A stretch of DNA of 64,000 bases from Acridotheres tristis (lineage: Eukaryota; Chordata; Aves; Passeriformes; Sturnidae). Within the stretch, counting starts at the first letter, position 1. Every line of letters starts with the position of its first letter. The position numbers were made by a program, and so were the translations under genes. Positions 1 through 12,880 of the stretch are shown here, piece by piece. The notes under the pieces are model-generated. The model ran no database searches. It was not told the DNA's origin and saw nothing but the letters and a program-made list of their open reading frames with translations. The stretch is from positions 16,081,963 to 16,145,962 of the forward strand of contig CM072895.1 of the NCBI GenBank assembly GCA_037013685.1, given 5' to 3'.

Positions 1-2589
1 CCACAGCAATCTGGGCACCTGCCCAAAATGTATAAATGAAAATCTCATGTGGCACATCATCAGCAACACAGAGAAGAAGCTAAAATATTTTCTCTTTGTC
101 TCTGTCCTGAATCCAAACTTTGGCATACCCCATGTCACACATCTGCTTCTTCCAAGCTGGTGCAGCAGAGGTGGCTGTGTTTGTGCAGGAAGTCGGAGCC
201 ATCACACCAATGAGCACTCACACAGCTGGCTTGGCCCCAGGAAGGGAACACTCTCCTTTGCAAGAGGAACTGAAACTATGCCTAGGGAAGCCTGCTTTGC
301 CTCTGACCAAAGTAGCTGTCTTAAGGAAATGCCAGACCTTACTGTGCCGGGGTCAAATGTAGAATTATGTGGCAGTTTGATAAGCTACAGTACACTAATT
401 TATTGGCTATTTTGAAAAACGTAGAGGAAATTTTATTAAGGATTACTTTGCTTTCCTGAAAACTTTTTATAATTAAGAACATCTGGAAGACATTTCAATA
501 TATCATAAACAAGAGGAAATCCAAAGCACGTGACTTCTAAGAAAATGATGCAAATATCCTTCTGTGCCAAAATTTACAGTAATCTGTTTTTCTTATTTTG
601 CTGGGGGAGGGAGAATGAAGGACGAGAAAACAAGGAGAAAACTACTAGTGTAAAGAAATATTAAGTACTACTGTTCCATGAAACATACTAATTTTTATAA
701 AACCCAAAATTGCTAAAATAAATTTGGCTTCTTGATGCCAATCTCCCCCTCCCACCAATTAGTTTCCAGGGAATATAGCATTCTGGAGTGGATAAACGAT
801 GACATCAATCCTGACAATATTAGGAGACTGAGTGAGAAAGAAGGAAAGAAACAAGAGTATGTTTTGGATGATTGTAGGTAGAGGAAACTACTGGTTTGAC
901 CTGATGAGTTCTATGCTTTTTAATTACTATCACTAAATATCTACAACTTTTATGACAGTTCTTTAAGAAATAAAACAAAACACAACACAGTTCAACATAT
1001 TAATAAATATCTTAGTTTGAGTAATCTGTTGTCTTATAGAACACAGTAGGATTTATTGAGTCTAAAACCAAACATAGCTAAAAAGCTTTACAAGAAACCC
1101 CAAGAGATTTACTAAAACCCCCAACAATTAATTACTAAGTTCATAGAAAATTAAATAATGCACAAGAAAATTGTGAAAATGTTTATAAACAAATCTAAAA
1201 TTCATGAGAAACCTAGAACTACTATTGGGTTCACTGCAAATACACAGGAAAACTAAGCTGAACTGTCTCAGAGTTTAAGGGGGTTTATATTTAGAATTTC
1301 AGTTGAGCACATGGGCAGCTATCATCAAATTTATATGGCCGCTAGCTTCAACATCACCCAAAATTACTATTTGAATCCAGAACTTTGATTCAGTCCTAGC
1401 ATTGGGTTTGTCCAGATCTGTTGCTCTTGAGAACAAAGTCGGTGTGATACAGCAAATATTTTCCTTTCACTTTGTAGAGCAGAGTGTGAGAGAACGGGTT
1501 TGATGCCTCCTCCTTGCAAGCTAATGGGAGATTGGTCGTGGCAAATCTGGTCTGAGAGCAAGGACAGCCCACAGTCACCCATAAACTGGGAGCTTGCTAG
1601 AGCTGTTCTGTGTTTGATCCAGCAGCTCTTTCCCAGAGGAGGCTGGGAAATATGAAGGAATACATTCAGAGCAGAATGCAATGACAAGAACTGACTACTT
1701 TCCACTCATCTTGTCCACCTTCCTCCTATGACAGCTCATGGATGTTCAGAGGAGCACGAGAACATCCTTTACTGGAGAGGTCTTAACATGGGCCAGAGGG
1801 AGGGAAGTCACATCCCTGGTGTATGTGGAGAGGAGCTCCATGGCTAAATTCTAGAACTTGGGGTAAGTCACCTCCCTGCTTATTGAAATCAGATTTTATT
1901 ATTAAATTCACCTTGTGTGAGACCACTGATATTTTACTGTCCCTTTCTTTTCTAATCAGTTTTAGCAGTAATAAAATAATTACAAAATCAGTTATTTAAA
2001 CTTTTCAGATTATTATCATGAGACATCTAAACTAATCTTACATGTTAGAAACTTTTTTACAAATTCTACTTTCAATGGTATTGTTTCAGAATTTCATACT
2101 CAGGTGTAACTTACTGCATTGGAGACACTCATATCACATTTTAGAAGTTTTCCCCCCACTACTTAAAACTTCCTTTAAAAAAAAAAGTAAAATTATTTTT
2201 TAAAAATGTGATGAGAATTAAAAAAAACCAAACAACATCAATTCCTCCAGTCTAAAATAACCACTAATTATGAAATTATAATATGTCAAATTTTAATAGA
2301 GAATGCATCACTTGCTGGTGAACTGTACTATGTAATTTAGGGAAGAGTTGATGAACTATGTTCTCACAATTTCAAAGGCATTTATTTTGTTGAAATAACT
2401 TTAGGTTATGTACTTTGTGAAATTAATGTCTTCTACTAGTACTATGAACAAAGAAGGCCCAATTCTGATTGAGTACTGATTACTACTGTAAGTTTGTCAT
2501 TGCATCAAAATAGGATAAATACTAAGGTCTTTCTATTTCCTTCTGTTTTGAAAATAAAACATTTTGGAGTGAGAAAAAAATTATGTTCT
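1..2589. other. Non-coding single-copy DNA
   Basis: No gene found. A-rich runs occur near 2176-2227. A 112-codon minus-strand frame (1367-1705) and two overlapping frames at 47-415 lie in slightly GC-richer DNA; none resembles a known protein. An acceptor-like TTTTCCTTTCACTTTGTAG ends at 1477, and a donor-like GTAAGT lies at 1863. The 385 nt between are closed by stops. Confidence 0.6.
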
Positions 2590-2905
2590 TAAACAATACA
2601 TGGTGTTTAATTAATCGCAGGGAAGGAATTGTGATAATGTTCTGAATTTTTTTCCCTTTAATGAGTATTTGTGGACCAAGTCAGACTTCTGGCAATATAT
2701 TTAATAATCACATTTATCAATGCAAAGAGGCATTGATACTCTTTCTGGAGATGAATAATACCTAAATTATGCTTTGCATAATATCAAGTATGTTTGCATT
2801 TTTAATGAACAATTTTGATCTTAAAGGTTGCTGTCAAAGTAAAACATTTATTATTAGCAATGAAGATTGTGCTTGGCCATTTAATGACCTGATACTGTAT
2901 CTGTT
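2590..2905. promoter_or_regulatory. Motif-dense stretch, possible conserved non-coding element
   Basis: Single-copy AT-rich DNA with many homeodomain-type TAAT words (TTTAATTAATCGCAG, TTTAATGAG, TTTAATAATCAC, TTATTATTAGC, TTTAATGACC), TTTATCAATG, and an ATTATGCTTTGCATAAT dyad-like POU-type site at about 2766-2782. The texture is that of vertebrate developmental enhancers. There is no ORF or repeat. Conservation could not be tested. Confidence 0.3.
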
Positions 2906-4729
2906 CTTTGTTTTTGAATGAACTGATAATTTATAGGGAATCAGCCAACCTTTACCTAAACAAAATCTGTTCATGTAAATGTTGGCAAATAGTACAATGG
3001 GATATGAATTTTCTTGAAAGAAGCACATTTCTGACAAATGTTCCAAAAAATTTTCTGGGCACTATTCAACCAGCTCTGGTACGTGGTATTTTTAGTGTAA
3101 TGGAAAAGGCTCATTAACATTTTCCTATGAGAAATCTGAGTTTGTAAGGAAATTATATTTCCATGGCATTATCACAAATTGAATCCCTTTATCCAAAATA
3201 AATTAAACATTTGTTTCCTGGAGTACAATACTGGAATGAAAGAACAAGTCAAATGGCTTAATCAATAACTTTTTAATTTTAGGACTTGTCAGCTTTCCCT
3301 CTCTATTTCAGGTTTTTCCCTTCTAGCATCAATGATGACAGATCGAAGGGATATGTAAATGGGTGAAATGCCTCAAACTTGCAATACAGTTGGAAAATAC
3401 AATTTCATTTGGGAAATTTCACCTCTGCAGAAAAGTGAAAAAAAGTTCGAAGGCGAAATTGCAACAGGTGAAACAATCCCCTGTCAAGGACATACTTGCA
3501 CCGGCATTTTGTTCATACTGGCACAGAAACCATCACTGAGGAAAGGAGGGGAGAGCTGATGCCACAGTGCCAGCAAGGCCTGGACTTCCAACCCCCATCT
3601 CAGATCCCTCTGACAAGGCAAGGCTGGCCATGGCAAGGTTTTTTACTGAAATGATTGACTATTTACAATGACAGCCACTGCCTCTGGGCAGCACTAACAT
3701 GATTCTTCCCATAGAGAGTAATCCTGCCTGGCAGGTACCAACAAGAGGGACCTGCAACATTCTATACCACTATGGCTAATTTTGGAAGAGGTCATTCCTG
3801 TCTGTGACCTCTTGTTGACATCCTAGTGGTTCTGAAGCAGCAAGCATAATTTTTGCACAAGTTGCTGTTTCTAACACAGCACTTTTATTTTGGGGTGAAA
3901 TTGCAGTAGAAAAGGGAACCTGAGCAAGTGCTTCCCTGAGCTGGGTCCTGGGTGTCCAGACAGTACAATGAATTAATTGAAGTTTTGGTCAGGATAAATA
4001 ACAAGTGCATAGATGAAAAGACTCCATGTGATTACAGAAAAAAATAGCACGATTGTTTCTAACGCTGAAATGACAGATGATCTATAGGAAACACATTTAG
4101 AAATCAAGTGCTAAAAATAACGGTGCAGTGCTGTGCAGTAAGAAGAAAATAGTTACTCTTCTGCCTTAATCACAGAAGAGCAACATTCCTACCCAGGGAG
4201 GTTGGACTAGAATCGAATCACCCCCCTCTTGTGTGGTTTCCTGACAGATGATCAGTTCATTTTTAACTCTTCAGGAGTGCAGTCAGGTTACGGTACTTTA
4301 ACATCCTGTCTTCTGTTTATTTCTTTCACCCTGCTTTCCGTACTCCCACTGTGCTGTGTCTCATCTGCCCTCACCATACTGCCTCTTCATTTAATCACGC
4401 ATCACAAGTCTCCTTCTACCCTCCCATCTCACCACACTGAGTCTAATTTTCTCATTCACAGAGGAGGCTGTCCTCTCCTCCCTGCTTTAATTATGACTCT
4501 GCATTAAAAATAAAAATAATAAAAGCTAATTTTCCTGACACATAAGTTATTGATGCCCTGGCCCTGGGGAAATATACAGACTTTTATTTGAAGTAATTTT
4601 AAACATTTTGTTTTTACCAAAAATATGCATTTAAGTAAATGAGAGCTGGGAATGTACCTTCTCTTTTGGCTGCCTGGCCCCCTTGGAGCTTTGCCTTGGG
4701 TGTGTAACTGAGAGACGGCCATTCATGCA
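2906..4729. other. Non-coding single-copy DNA
   Basis: Nothing beyond the possible CR1 scrap at 4190-4232. Small open frames (2908-3117, 3359-3559, 4229-4507) show no recognisable domain. A pyrimidine-rich segment spans roughly 4300-4450. Confidence 0.6.
4190..4232 (+). mobile_element. Possible CR1 3' UTR remnant
   Basis: The stretch CCCAGGGAGGTTGGACTAGA at 4194-4213 resembles the GGTTGGACTAGATGATC box near CR1 3' ends. The expected AAGGTCCCTTCCAACC and ATTCTATG tail do not follow, so only about 25 nt support the call and chance similarity is possible. Confidence 0.25.
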
Positions 4730-5300
4730 TGAAGAATAGAGGCTTAATTAATTGGATTGGAATTGTAAAATGGTGCACTTGATGTGGGTAAGGCACATTC
4801 CACACTTTTCCCCCATAAAGATTGTGACATTTTTGTGGAAGTGTTGAAGTGTGGGTCCAGGAGCCATCAGATGGATGAGACTTCATTAAATAGGTACAGC
4901 AGGGAACCCCTAGTCCTGTATCTCACACAGATTTTTCCCCATGCATTCATTTAATTAACTCTCAATCTGTATCTATGGTTCCAGAACAATTCTATTTAAT
5001 TTTTACATTACATGTTACATGTAATTTATAGTACATAATAAATAGTTTGTGAGAGGTGGAGCCATGAATGGTTTGAAACAGGTTTTCCATGTCCAAATGA
5101 AGCTGACACAAATAATTTTTCATTCCTACCAAAATTAAGGTTCCATTTTTTTCTTTTCAGCCTTTAAAAATGCTGCTAAAAAATCTCAAATCATTCAGGA
5201 AAGTTTATCAGGTTTCAATAAAATAGTGACTTCATTGTTAGCAACTGCTTATTTCAATAGTTCATGAAATGGCTCCTTTCTACAATGTAAGCATTGCAAA
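4730..5300. promoter_or_regulatory. Motif-dense stretch, possible conserved non-coding element
   Basis: Contains GCTTAATTAATTGGATTGG, TTTAATTAACTC, CATTCCACAC, a CAGATGG E-box and the hairpin at 5007-5025. It has no repeat match and no coding signal. Enhancer-like texture is the only support. Confidence 0.28.
5007..5025. repeat. 8-bp hairpin, 3-nt loop
   Basis: ATTACATG, TTA, CATGTAAT forms a perfect short dyad in AT-rich DNA inside the 4.73-5.3 kb motif-rich stretch. Confidence 0.8.
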
Positions 5301-6651
5301 CAAAATAAAAATATATGGCTTGAAAATTCTGTTTAATGATATTTATTATAAAAATAAATTAAAAGGCATTTTGGGCCCTCTCTCATTTCCTCATAACGTG
5401 CACTTTGCCTCCTTTTAAAATATACTATTTTACATAGTGGTGGGGAAATCAGTCTCAGAAACGTCTCTTGTACTCTGCTAGATTTCGAAAGAATAGGTTC
5501 TTAGAAGTAACTTCATCCATTAGGAATGAGAAATCTTCGTTTTGTGGTCAGCAAGTATTTTAGAAAACAATGGTAATTGATTTTTCTTTAAAAACTGTGT
5601 CCTATAAGCTCATTGGTTGTTTTCTTTTAGTTTTCCGAGAACTGTATCTTCCAAAGTTTCATGAAGCACCCTGTCATATGTGGCAGTCCCAAAGTTTGTT
5701 CCATCTTGAGGTATTTTAAAATTGGAATACATGTTGTTGCTCTTGGAATGTGCAATCCACAATCAGTGAGTGTTTTTTAATGACCTTTCATGCAAGATCA
5801 AAGTGTAAACATGCTTATCATCCCTATCTCCTTGTGGACAGTGGCTCTGGAAAATTTTTCCCCCCCCTCATCCACGATATTTCAGTGTGGAGAACTGAAA
5901 CACTGATATTCTTTTTCTTTGAAGCTACTGAGCTTTACAAAGCTGTTCCTCATGTTCAGAACAGTTTGAATTAGAAAAACAGAAGGACATATGATAAGCA
6001 ATAAATGTTTAACAGCAGAGGAACTTTTGGTAGCATGCATCAAGGTCTCCTTCCTTTTCTGTCAGTGATGTGGTTTACACACTAGTGGGGCCAGAATTCC
6101 ATCATTCCTTATGAAGGTGAGTGGTAGGGTTTTATTCCTGCATCACATCTACAGATGTCATATTATTTACTCCACCAGTCTGATGTGAATACTTGAGTAC
6201 TTCCTGAAGCTAACTATTGTGAGCTGCTTTGAAGCCTTGAATTGCTTTCACCTAGAGAGGTTAAGTCATAATAATTACGATACGCAGTGACACAGTATAA
6301 AATAAAGACTGGTTTGAACCCTGTAAAAGGGCAGTAAAAAAATCATTTTCCCCTTCTCACAGTTATGTGGGACCAAGAATTTTATCACCATTCTGAAGCT
6401 CAAATGCTGCATGTGCTGAGCAACTTTGAAAATTTAGCTATTATTGTAGCTAAACACCTAATGTATATATAGCCCCACCTCATATAAATTATGTAAACAT
6501 CTTGCTTCTACAAGTTTGAGCTGGAATTCTATAAGCTGTCTCATGAGACTTTCAGTTGCTACTTGAGCTGGAAAAGCATTGTGATGCCTAGGCTTTCTTG
6601 TGGTAGTCTGGCATTTCATATTCAGGCCTGGGCAAAACAGGGATGATACAT
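5301..6651. other. Non-coding DNA with one exon-like segment
   Basis: AT-rich. The only item of note is the splice-flanked 6066-6116 segment. The frame at 5750-5974 ends in low-complexity residues and is not gene-like. Confidence 0.55.
6066..6116 (+). other. Candidate non-coding exon
   Basis: TCTCCTTCCTTTTCTGTCAG (6046-6065) is a very good acceptor pattern, and ATGAAG|GTGAGT at 6116/6117 is a good donor. The 51-nt interior has stops in all three frames (the longest open piece stops just before the donor). If real, it would belong to a non-coding RNA or be a terminal coding exon. Confidence 0.18.
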
Positions 6652-6741
6652 TTGCAAAAAAAATAACAAAACAAAAACCAAAAAACAAACAAACAAAAAA
6701 AACCCCAAAAAACAAACAAAAAAATTAAAAAAAAGAAAACC
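6652..6741 (+). repeat. A-rich (CAAA)n-like low-complexity tract
   Basis: About 90 nt composed almost only of A with scattered C, including AAACAAACAAACAAAAAAAA and a second AAACAAACAAAAAAA block. On the minus strand it reads as a T/G tract and produces three overlapping hydrophobic open frames (F/V/L-rich) that are artefacts of the composition. Confidence 0.92.
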
Positions 6742-9700
6742 AATTCTTCTAGTTGGATAAATCTTATAAACATGAAGAAAATGTCCAGGTATGAGGCTCT
6801 GTAAATGGTTTATCCTTTCATTACCTGCCAAACCTTTCAAAGAAAACATCCAAGGTTTCCTTGCCTGCATCTTAGAGATGCCTTGCTCAAAAAAGCCTAT
6901 CTCTTATGTATGAGTCTATGCATTCACATATAAGTTGAATGTAGCAAGTACAGCTATAATAAAAAAAATAAGTAAGAAATACAATAAAAGATTAGTGCAA
7001 ATGGATCCTCACTACTGGGAGGCACAATCTCATCTACCAGTAGCCTTTAGTTAATAGTGTACTGCTTTCCATTAGAAAAGACAACATGGAGAAAAATTTG
7101 TAATTTATTATATTTATTCTAAAGCCACTTTAATTCCAAGTTCCATGGCTCCAAAAGTGTCCTATCTTTTTATGGATTTGGAACAGGCCACATTCTAATT
7201 TCTTTTAATAGATGAATAGACAAATGTAAGGTAAGAAAAAGCCACCAAATAAACAGTGTGTAAAGCAAATTAGAGTAAAAGGAGATTGATATGATTCCAA
7301 GATGGTGATATAGCAGTCCATGCTGAGTTTACAGTGCTTGTGGTTTATAGCATGCGCCATAATTACTTCAGCTTAGAGCTGAATTGACTTTGAAAATTCT
7401 GAAAGAGTTACTGAGACTATAAAAAGTGATACTTTGACTTTAGTGAATTTTTTCCAAGAGGAAAAAGTTGAATTTAAAAATGGAATTTCAACTTGCAGTG
7501 CTGCTTTCTGAGGCAGGCCAAGGAAAAATATCTGCTTGGTTCAGCTACCTATTTTGATGCATCCTTAGGTCAGAAACCAAGTACAGAGGAAGTTATGGTA
7601 CACCGAAAAGACATTAGCAGCTTCCATAGCAAATTGAGAAGGCATTTTCTATTGAAAAAGATTATTTATGCAATTAGTAGTTCAGTTATTGTCTATGTAA
7701 GGGCAGTGTTCCAAGACAAAGAAGACTGCTAACCTCACTTGAAGTACAAACATACAGCTAGTTGTGGCAGCTGCATAAAAATTATGGGACAATCTTCAGT
7801 CAGAGGAAAGCTGGGAAAAGTGGAAAAGGGTAACCAAACATTTCCAAGTTCACCTCCTTCAGTTTAAAAAAAAATTCACCAAAGTCAAAAGAGTAGAATC
7901 ACAATATTCCCCAAACCAGGTTTTGTTCTTTTTTCTAGAGCAATATGACCTCATTTGGAATCTAAGATGGAAAAAAATCTTCTACCATTACATAAAGCTT
8001 TCCCAGCTAGTTTTAAGTTATAGACACAAATAGCAGGCATTCAAAACACTGATGATCTCTGATTGTTACCAGCCCATTGGAAAAAAAACTTGGAGCAAGA
8101 ACACTTAATACAAAAGGTAAGGTTCCTGAGGTATACAACACCTCAAGAGGGGCACATGAGCTCTCTAGTTTGAGTACAAGTCAGAGGTGAACCTGCTACA
8201 TATGATATTACATAGCTCTTTGTGAGATATATTTGCTCTACATCTTGCTATTGCCAAATTGACCCACCATTCTGAAAGGTTCTGCAGAACGTTATAGATT
8301 AGTTATTTGCTTCTCAATGTGATTTGTATTCTACCAATCTTCCCTAATCTCATGTTGTTTTTGTCTGCTGTGCAGGTGAACATTTTTATTATCAGTAGTA
8401 GCTGTGCTTGGCCTGCCTGCTTCCAATGTAATAGGTAACCATAAGAAATACTTTATTTGAGAATAAAACCTATATAAATGGTACAAAAATTTGATGTAAA
8501 TAAGTATGGGGCAAAGGAACCTTTCTTTCATGCACTGGGACCAGTTCATCAGTGTGTGTAAGAAAGCTATTTCTGTAGATTGGTTTGGAGTCCTCAGTCC
8601 ATATGAGGGTTGAAAGGGTCTGAGTGCTTTACCAAGAATTGGTCATGAAACAGCTTGGCCAAAAGTCCCATCTCTTGTACATTTCTGCTGCTGAACTGCT
8701 TTTGACCAGCCATAGCACTGATGCAGGATGAATGTCTGGGCTCAGGCAGAACTGGTCACATCAAGAGTTAGAAGTGCATGAAGAGACCAAGCTATCCAGT
8801 CCATGTACCAGCAATCAATGTCACCCTTTCTCAGGTCCAGAGTCTCTCCATCCAGGACCATACTCTCTCATCCTAATTCTCTTTTCTTATCCATAATTTC
8901 AACTTTTTGTGATCTCTCAAGACACACACATCTCTCACCTCCTTTGAAGGGGAGCCCAACTAAGTCACTACCCACTCTTTGCTCTTTTTCTTCCAGATCC
9001 TCAATTTAACAAGATGGGCAAATATCTCTATCAGGTAATTTACAGGCTTACTCAAGCCTGACTAATACTGACTTAGCACAGTTTTCCCCAAAAGCATTAA
9101 AGACTTGCTAGAGTTCATTAAGAACTTAAGAAACATGAGGAAAAATATCTTAGGGAACAACACTTGTGAATAAAACCTAACTCTCAATCTGCAATGCAGT
9201 TGAACAATTACACGTTTCACCAAATAACTTTCAATAAAGTAAATGTTAACAACATTACATTTATTTTTGGAACACTTAAGTTTGTTGAGCAATACTGCTT
9301 TCCTTTTCCTGTTAAGGGCTACATATCCAAGAAGAAACTATATCTTTCACTCTCAAAGCCTGTCATATGAATAACGGGATTAGAGCATTGGAGATAATTT
9401 ATATAAAATTTAAAACAAAAAATATATTTTCTAGAAAAATTGTATTTGTAGTTTGCACAAAGTTCTAGACTTTATTAATATACTTGTATCTGTATACTCA
9501 AACAAAAAAGCTTTCAGAGTGCAATGCACGCAGATTTGTGGGAATTCGGATTTATTTACATGAAATCACAAGTATATTATTCTTACTAACTTAAACTGAA
9601 AGAAAACCTTCATTTAAGTGACTTAATCATACCCAGAAAGCATGTAATAAAATAATGACCTCTATTACAGATAGTAAGTAGCAATCAAATCTCTACAAAA

Positions 9701-12579
9701 TAATGATCAAACCAGATAATATGTCTGATTACATTCAAAACCCCATGCTTCCTACTCTGTTTTATTTCCAGAGTGTGAAGTAGAAATTGACTTATGAGAA
9801 GATGCTGGGCCAACAACTGAGGGAGTCTAAGTACATTGAAGAATGCCAATTAAGTCTGGAGGAAGTCTAAACTGGGGTAGCTTACCTCTTCTTCCAGACC
9901 CCTCACTATGCATATCATACCACTCTAAACCCCCTTAAGACTCACTTAGAAATGTTCACTGAGATTTAGTTACTTAGGTGAATTAAGTAAGGTTTAACTT
10001 CAATATTGCCTCTAAATATGATGACACAATATCCAAATTAGAATAGCTCATATTCCAAGAGGTTGGAAGAGAATAATAAATGAAGAAAAAGTAAAGCAAA
10101 TGAAGAAAAGCAGCAAATTGGAAAGAGAAAGAAACTACAGCAAAAAGCCACCTTTCCAGTGATCTTTTTCTGGCTTGGCAGCCTGTGAGGCAGTATACAC
10201 CAGTATAGCCCACAGCACAAGTAGCCAGTCGAGTTTAACAGATTCCAATGTTTCAAAAGCTGGTTCCACCAGGGCCTCTCCTAAGCCCGTGTCTCCCAAA
10301 CCTTTGGGATGTGCTAAAAACTCTTTGACCTGCAATCATGTATCTGACAAATCTGAGATCTATTTTTAGTTATGGTTTTGTTTCTTCTGCTTTTCTTTCT
10401 GACAGAAGCATGAAGTATTGACATGCTCTCAGATTTCCATGAGAGAAATAAAAGATTAATTCCTCCATATTTCTGCAGTTACCAATCAGCAACTCTGGTT
10501 TCATAATTTATATGTCAGTCTTTACATTTTCAGGTCAACATTTACTATCCCAATTGCAAGAGTCCAGTCTCCTTTGAAATATTAAATCCTAGATACTTAA
10601 GATGAAAGGCATGTTCATATGACAAAGAAGAGAGAGATACGAGCCTCTCTTTTTGGTCTGCTCTAGCTGAAACCAACTAGCTCTGGGGCAGATGTAATTT
10701 AAAACTGCAGTAACTGCTCTTAAGCATTTTATTAGGGTATATGAAGACTCCTCTTTCCAAAGGGTTCTCAATAAGATCCAAATACCTGACATTTGTGATT
10801 CATATAGGATGCAATTTCTACCAGTTTTTTTTTAATAATAGACCCCTACCCAGGTTATCTCCCAACTCCCTCAGGAGGTACACTGAGATTGCTTTTTACT
10901 CTTCTTTCCTGTAAACACCACGTGGTTAACGCTATGCTGAAGGGGAGGAAAGTCCCTTGTTCACTTTGTTCTGGAATCCCTTCTAATGTTCTAATGGAAT
11001 CCACTCTGCAAAGCCTGATCAGCAGGACAGGGAACAGATCAAGCATGACTACAGCTTAGTTGTCAAAGGCCAGGGACTGGGTACATGCTTCAGAGATAAA
11101 CTTCTATCCACAGAATTTGAGAGACCTCCCATACCACCCTAAAATACTATGTCTGCATCTGGGAACAGTCGCCCATTGACAGTATTCTCAATGGCCTTTG
11201 CAAACTTTTAATTTCACTGTCTTCATTCAGTATAAAAAAGCCTGGGTTTGTTCTAGCTGTACAGATCCTACAGTAATAACCAAAACATACCTTAGACACT
11301 GTACTGGTGATCCATGATGATGTGAACAGGTTGTTCTAAATTCCTAACCTGTTAAGGGAAAATTAAAAGCTTCTCATTTAGCTAACAGAATGTTTTGTTT
11401 GCTCATTTGCTTCACCCCACTACAGTCTCAAATAATAGCCTAAAGCCATTCAAATAGTCCTCAACAAACCTGAATATCTGTTTTGATCCCCACATTTGCA
11501 AACTAGAAATATAACTGAAAGTCAAGTGCTGATTAATAGTGACATCAAAGGCAAGGCTTTAAGAATATGCTTCATCAGTAGAATGAGGTTTGTGTGGGCT
11601 AGACACCTAATTCCAATCCATTGCTATCATACATAAAGGTACAGGGATGAGTAAAGTTTGCCGGTTACAAAGAGCCAAGAGAGAATATACAGAAAAGGCA
11701 GAGAGCACAGAAAGGCTCCACATGCTAAGTTAATAGAAGCAGCTTTAAGAACTTATTAACAGCATTGTTGAAAATTATATAGCAGTGAAGTTTCTTTATA
11801 AATGTCAGGCAACTGCTCCATCTGCAATCCACCTCTAGGCAGAGGAGAACAAAACCTGGTGAGACCCAAAGTCTGATAGAGAAAGACGGTACAGCATCTT
11901 TTCTATCTACTTACTACCAGCTTCAATAGCATCTTACTTGCTGGAGATACATATAAACATCATATATTACAGCATGTGCAGGCCAAACTAGTTCAAATTC
12001 AACAGTTTTCTCCACAGGACCCTGGCCTCCCTGACCCCAGGCAGGGGCCAAGAGAGGCTCCTTGTGTGCAGGTTTGGTTGCTCCAACCTGAGGCAGCAAC
12101 TCCTGTTACCCTCTGTCAGAAAGCAATCAGCTGTCCATAACTGTGGGCCCAGGAGTAGTTTTCAAAGTCAAAATGGTGCTGTAACGTGCTGTCAGCTCAC
12201 TACAAGCACTGTGGGCACATTCACATCAGTATGCCACAATGCTAATGTCTGCACCATAAACACAGCCCTGCTCTGGTTACAATGTCAGAAAACACGCTAA
12301 GAGAAAGCTTGGAAATACCTTGTTGGGAAAGCTCAAAATACCATAAGCAGATCTCAAACATCATAATAATGCTTTGGGAAGGTGTTATTAGTACCTAGAA
12401 AGGGCTCTGGGCAATGAGAGCTTGTGTGCTAAACACAACGAATCCACAGATATTCAGGTAATCAGTTGCTTGGGGGAGGGCTGACATGAGCTAATTCTCT
12501 GAAAAGAACTTATAGATAACTATGGGGAAGAGAATTGCACATTGCTCCCATCTAATACAGCAGTTTATCACTAAAGTTC
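6742..12579. other. Non-coding single-copy DNA
   Basis: No gene, RNA gene or recognisable repeat. A short TTTTAATAGATGAATAGACAAA...AAG|GTAAGA arrangement near 7200-7230 mimics a 19-nt exon. Open frames of 60-80 codons (7493, 8331, 8803, 9062, 9983, 10589, 12064) are scattered on both strands without domain similarity. Confidence 0.6.
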
Positions 12580-12880
12580 CAATTGTACATGATAATTGAG
12601 AGTTGAATTGAATAATTAATAAGTAATAATTTAATAGCATACTTTGTTTACAAATATCTGTACACAATGTGCTCTTTTAATACCACTAATAGCATTTATT
12701 TGCTTATCAATACTGTTCCTTAGGAAAATCATGTGGCACTGTAGTATCTGCTACAAAGCAGTTGCTGCCTTATGAACTCAGCCTGAAACATACTACGATA
12801 CATATTGATTCTAAATATTGTCACATTTCATGATTTTATCAATTTCTAAAACTTTGTCAAAATAAATTTGGCAGTTGAAG
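12580..12880. promoter_or_regulatory. Motif-dense AT-rich stretch, possible enhancer
   Basis: TTGAATAATTAATAAG, a forkhead-type TTGTTTACAAATA (about 12645-12657), TTGCTTATCAATAC and CATGATTTTATCAATTTC occur within 300 nt. No repeat or reading frame is present. Confidence 0.25.

Noticed and set aside
1855..1905. MIR-like words (TTGGGGTAAGTCACCTCCCTGC)
   Set aside because: Only about 20 nt resemble the MIR core and the flanking landmarks are missing.
6458..6870. Three overlapping minus-strand frames with phenylalanine-rich, membrane-like peptides
   Set aside because: They are translations of the A-rich (CAAA)n tract.
7200..7228. 19-nt exon-like pattern (TTTCTTTTAATAG ... AAG|GTAAGA)
   Set aside because: The acceptor has a weak AATAG end and the interior has no coding sense. 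It serves as an example of how often such patterns arise by chance.
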